Below are positions 14,250 to 16,848 of a stretch of DNA of 16,848 nucleotides, one piece after another. The notes below the pieces were generated by a model, which saw only the letters and a list, made by a program, of their open reading frames with translations, was not told the origin of the DNA and did not search any database. Made by a program: the position numbers and the translations under genes. Numbering within the stretch: the stretch's first letter is position 1; each line of letters opens with the position of its first letter. The stretch comes from Chloroflexota bacterium (GTDB taxonomy: Bacteria > Chloroflexota > Dehalococcoidia > SM23-28-2 > RBG-16-64-32): the NCBI GenBank assembly GCA_005880075.1, contig VBJT01000117.1, positions 13,864-30,711 on the forward strand, given 5' to 3'.

Positions 14250-15398
14250 ATGAGCTTGGCAACGTACAGGGAGCTCCGCCCCGCTTATGGGTTCGATGAA
14301 GTTGCCATCGTGCCAGGTAGCATCACGGTCAACCCCGAGCTGACGGACATCCAATTTAGCATAGGCGAGCACGCCTTCAACTTTCCGATCGTGGCTGCAG
14401 CTCTCGATGCGGTAGTCAATCCACGGTTCGCTATCGAACTTGGCCGGCGAGGCGGGCTGGCGGTAATTAACCTTGAAGGGCTTCAGTGTCGCTACGAAGA
14501 GCCGCGCGCAGCGATCGCCGAAATCGTCGCGGCCTCGAACGAGGAATCCGCCGCGGTAATCCAGCGGCTCACGGAAGGACCGATCCGCGAGGAGCTGATC
14601 GGCCGACGCGTGCGCGAGATTAAGGAAGGAGGCGCAGCGTGCGCCGTCTCTTGCACTCCGGCGAACACGAAGAAACTCGCGTCGATCGCGGTGGACGCTG
14701 GAGCGGACATTTTCGTCGTCCAGTCCACGGTTACGACGGCGCGCCACGTGTCCACTTCGCCACGCGGGCTCATCCTTGAGGAATTGATCGAAAACATCCG
14801 CGTGCCTGTCGTCGTCGGGAACACAGTAGGCTACAGGGCGGCACGGGAGTTGATGGAGACGGGTATCGCAGGGCTGATGGTCGGCGTTGGGCCGGGAGCA
14901 ATCTGCACGTCGAGGGAAGTACTAGGCATCGGTGTGCCGCAAGTAACGGCGACGATCGATTGCGCTGCGGCTCGCGATGAGTACTACCGCGATACTGGGC
15001 GCTATGTACCGATCATCACGGACGGTGGCATGCGCAACGGCGGCGATGTGTGCAAGGCACTGGCCGCAGGCGGCGACGCCGTGATGCTCGGCACTGCCTT
15101 CGCGCGGACGGAAGAGGCGCCGGCGAAGGGCTACGCGTGGGGGATGTCGACGGGGCACCGGGAACTGCCGCGCGGAGTTCGCATCCGGCCGGGCGTCGAT
15201 ACGACGCTCGACCGCCTGCTGTTCGGGCCGACTTCGCGGACGGACGGTACCGAGAACCTGGTGGGCGCAATCCGGACATGCATGGGCGTCTGTGGGGCGC
15301 GGACGATCACGGAGTTCCACGAGGCAGAGATGATCGTGGCGCCCTCGATTAAGACCGAAGGAAAGAGTTTGCAGCTAGCCGTAGCCCCATCTCGATAG
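14250..15398 (+). CDS. guaB3: GuaB3 family IMP dehydrogenase-related protein
   Basis: A 382-residue TIM-barrel protein of the IMPDH/GMP reductase family without CBS domains. It opens YGFDEVAIVPGSITVNPEL and shows GGLAVINLEGLQCRYE, VVGNTVGYRAARELMETG, the catalytic loop GPGAICTSREVLGIGVPQ with Cys219, DGGMRNGGDVCKAL, GDAVMLGTAFARTEEAP, and GMSTGHRELPRGVRI in place of the IMPDH YRGMGS flap. The ending NLVGAIRTCMGVCGARTITE then VAPSIKTEGK is typical of GuaB3. GuaB3 of cyanobacteria has been described as acting in guanine nucleotide salvage (GMP reductase); the reaction here is inferred. The start has AGAGAGG 7 nt upstream. The last 50 nt overlap the convergent recombinase gene, so the final residues (SLQLAVAPSR) may derive from an inserted element. 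Confidence 0.9.
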   Translation: MSLATYRELRPAYGFDEVAIVPGSITVNPELTDIQFSIGEHAFNFPIVAAALDAVVNPRFAIELGRRGGLAVINLEGLQCRYEEPRAAIAEIVAASNEESAAVIQRLTEGPIREELIGRRVREIKEGGAACAVSCTPANTKKLASIAVDAGADIFVVQSTVTTARHVSTSPRGLILEELIENIRVPVVVGNTVGYRAARELMETGIAGLMVGVGPGAICTSREVLGIGVPQVTATIDCAAARDEYYRDTGRYVPIITDGGMRNGGDVCKALAAGGDAVMLGTAFARTEEAPAKGYAWGMSTGHRELPRGVRIRPGVDTTLDRLLFGPTSRTDGTENLVGAIRTCMGVCGARTITEFHEAEMIVAPSIKTEGKSLQLAVAPSR

Positions 15399-16848
15399 AG
15401 GCCCCGCCGCTCGCCTCGACGTAGACCGTAATCCCTAGCTCCCTCATTACCGCTCGGTAGTCCTCCGGCGTAAAGAGTAGGTCGAGCGCAGGGCTAAACT
15501 GAATCGTCGTAGCGTCAACGCCCCCTTGGCGCAATCGTTCTATGCCGAGTTCGCGAACAGCGTTGAGAAGGTCGCTCTTAACCTTAAAGTCCGTCAGGTA
15601 ATCGATACCGCGATCCCTGTCATCCTTGATCTCGGCAAGGCGAGCCTCTACGTTGGTTTTCTCCTTGGCTATCGCATCGAGCTGGCGGGCTAGCTGGTCG
15701 TCGCTCGTGATGGCCTTCCTGTGCGCCTCTAGGACGCGCTTCTCCTGCGCAGGGAGGTCGTCGAGCTTGCGGATTAGGCGCTCCTGCTCCTCTTTGAGCG
15801 AGTGCAGTTCGTCTAGCTCCCGCTCAAGCCAAGCTTCGACCCGATGCTGTAGGGTGTCCGGGCGGTAGAGCAACCGCCGAATCTCGCCGCGAACCCACTC
15901 CTCAACCCCGTCGGCGTACCAGTAGTAGCGACCGTGACCGGCTCGCCTCCCACGTCTCCATCCCCCGCAATGGTAGGCGAGGCGCTTGTTCCGGCCCGTC
16001 TTCGCTCCAGTGCAAGCCGCTCCGCAGACGCGACAGCGGATGAATCCGGCCAAGAGATACCCGTTGAGGCCGCCGGTGAGATAGGCCGTCCGCCTCCGGT
16101 CGAGCGCGGTCTTTGCCCGCTCGAACGTCTCTGCGTCGATGATAGCGGGGTACGTCGTCGCGGTCTTCGGCCCCTTCTTCGGGCCGTAGGTTCCACTGCC
16201 CACGTAACGCCTCGCTCTCAGCATTTTAGAGATAGTGGTTGGCCCCCATCTTTCAGCTCTGCGGCGCTTGGGTGGCTTCCCCACCTTGTTGGGTCTCAAG
16301 GGGTAATGGTTCGGCGTCTCGACCCCCGAGGAGTTCAGCCTCTCCGCTATCGCCCATGTCCCTAAGTCCTCATTGTTGCACCACTCGAATATCTGGCGGA
16401 CTACGGCAGCCTCCTCCTCGTCGATCTCCGCCTTCCTGTCCTCTCCCTTGCGGTAGCCGTAGGCGGGAACCGTCGCCATGTACGCGCCTTTGCGGGCGCT
16501 CTTATGGCGGCCCTGTTTCGTCCGTCGGGCGATGACTCGGCGTTCGTATTGAGCGATAGACGCGAACATGTTGAACCCGAGTTCGCCTTCCGGAGTGCCG
16601 TCGAAGGATTGCGTTACGAATTCCGGCGGTGCTTCTCGCTCCAAGCTCTTGCGGGCGAGTGACGCCTCAACCACGTCGCGGGCGAGGCGGTCTACGCAAT
16701 AGATGACTGTGCGGTCGAACATGCCCTCGCCGGCCATCGCGAGCAAGCGAGCGGCTTGCGGGCGCTCCTCGAAAGGGACAGTCCCCGAGACTCCTTCGTC
16801 ACAGAATTCGGCGATGATGGAATACCCACGGCTCGCGCAATACTCGCG
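15349..16848 (-). CDS. Large serine recombinase (site-specific integrase), N-terminus beyond the window
   Basis: The reading frame stays open to the window edge, so the visible 499 residues are partial; the catalytic Ser of the Y-x-R-x-S motif lies outside. Visible order: end of the first resolvase-fold block (REYCASRGYSIIAEFCDEGV SG-type), YCVDRLARD with the conserved catalytic Arg (visible residues 50-58), the E helix with QYERRVIARRTKQG, the recombinase domain (ATVPAYGYRK, WGPTTISKMLRARRYVGSGTYG), a zinc ribbon (CRVCGAAC near 272, then YHC near 294, with a His possibly replacing the last Cys), a long coiled coil rich in Glu/Lys/Leu, and a C-terminal strand pair (ITVYVEASGGASIEMGL). Such enzymes integrate phages and integrative elements. 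The TAA at 15349 lies inside guaB3; the last residues (about RLAANSFLRS) are written antisense to guaB3. Confidence 0.93.
   Translation of the reverse strand, partial: REYCASRGYSIIAEFCDEGVSGTVPFEERPQAARLLAMAGEGMFDRTVIYCVDRLARDVVEASLARKSLEREAPPEFVTQSFDGTPEGELGFNMFASIAQYERRVIARRTKQGRHKSARKGAYMATVPAYGYRKGEDRKAEIDEEEAAVVRQIFEWCNNEDLGTWAIAERLNSSGVETPNHYPLRPNKVGKPPKRRRAERWGPTTISKMLRARRYVGSGTYGPKKGPKTATTYPAIIDAETFERAKTALDRRRTAYLTGGLNGYLLAGFIRCRVCGAACTGAKTGRNKRLAYHCGGWRRGRRAGHGRYYWYADGVEEWVRGEIRRLLYRPDTLQHRVEAWLERELDELHSLKEEQERLIRKLDDLPAQEKRVLEAHRKAITSDDQLARQLDAIAKEKTNVEARLAEIKDDRDRGIDYLTDFKVKSDLLNAVRELGIERLRQGGVDATTIQFSPALDLLFTPEDYRAVMRELGITVYVEASGGASIEMGLRLAANSFLRS

Noticed and set aside
14211..14747. 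178-residue minus-strand reading frame opposite guaB3
   Set aside because: It overlaps the guaB3 promoter and coding sequence, whose own frame is fully conserved; no domain is recognisable in it.
14250..15398. Canonical IMP dehydrogenase (guaB)
   Set aside because: No CBS domains, no Y-R-G-M-G-S flap, and the G-H-R-E-L-P-R-G-V-R-I segment with the KTEGK ending fit GuaB3 instead.
1..16848. CRISPR array, tRNA, rRNA, defence island or biosynthetic cluster
   Set aside because: No regularly spaced repeats, no cloverleaf or rRNA sequence recognised by eye, and every sizeable coding region is accounted for by housekeeping genes or the recombinase.

Overview
The window is a gene-dense, high-GC piece of bacterial chromosome carrying housekeeping genes only, with the edge of a possible mobile element at the right end. 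GuaB3 (an IMP-dehydrogenase relative without CBS domains), a MetG of the KxSTS type, a nuo operon, a long-chain polyprenyl synthase and tandem FmdB zinc ribbons suggest Chloroflexota, perhaps Dehalococcoidia-like. This placement is inference from protein features; no marker RNA gene is present.

Layout. 1-5396 (+): end of a complex I operon: the last codons of nuoK, a 64-residue protein of unknown function, then nuoL, nuoM and nuoN. Between nuoK and nuoL lie a GGAAC-rich imperfect hairpin and a degenerate intergenic repeat. 5398-9827 (+): ybeY, dnaX, ybaB/ebfC, recR, recO and two tandem FmdB-type zinc-ribbon genes, a translation/replication/recombination block with the classic dnaX-ybaB-recR order. 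9848-14107 (-): rsmI, metG, tatD and a polyprenyl diphosphate synthase; the last three are tightly packed (1-nt gap, then a 4-nt GTGA overlap). 14250-15398 (+): guaB3 behind a good extended -10 promoter, divergent from rsmI. 15349-16848 (-): a large serine recombinase cut by the window edge, whose 3' end overlaps the 3' end of guaB3 by 50 nt.

The most unusual feature is a recurrent lesion. Four conserved genes (nuoL, dnaX, tatD, rsmI) are broken at five places. At each one the reading frame changes and a conserved block of roughly 15-26 residues is missing, while both flanks are otherwise clean. These are small internal deletions, not point frameshifts; at the nuoL site the joined sequence fits both flanks over five bases (TATTC), as expected for a join at a short direct repeat. 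Because dnaX is essential and is hit twice, a consensus or assembly artefact, or an amplification artefact, is the leading explanation; a real deletion process is the alternative. Intact neighbours (nuoM, nuoN, ybeY, ybaB, recR, recO, metG, polyprenyl synthase, guaB3) show no obvious gaps.

Other points of interest are a consensus TATAAT placed so that dnaX mRNA would be leaderless, and the recombinase tail written into guaB3, which suggests a serine-integrase attachment site at the 3' end of guaB3. I see no CRISPR array, tRNA, rRNA, insertion sequence or recognisable defence or biosynthetic system.
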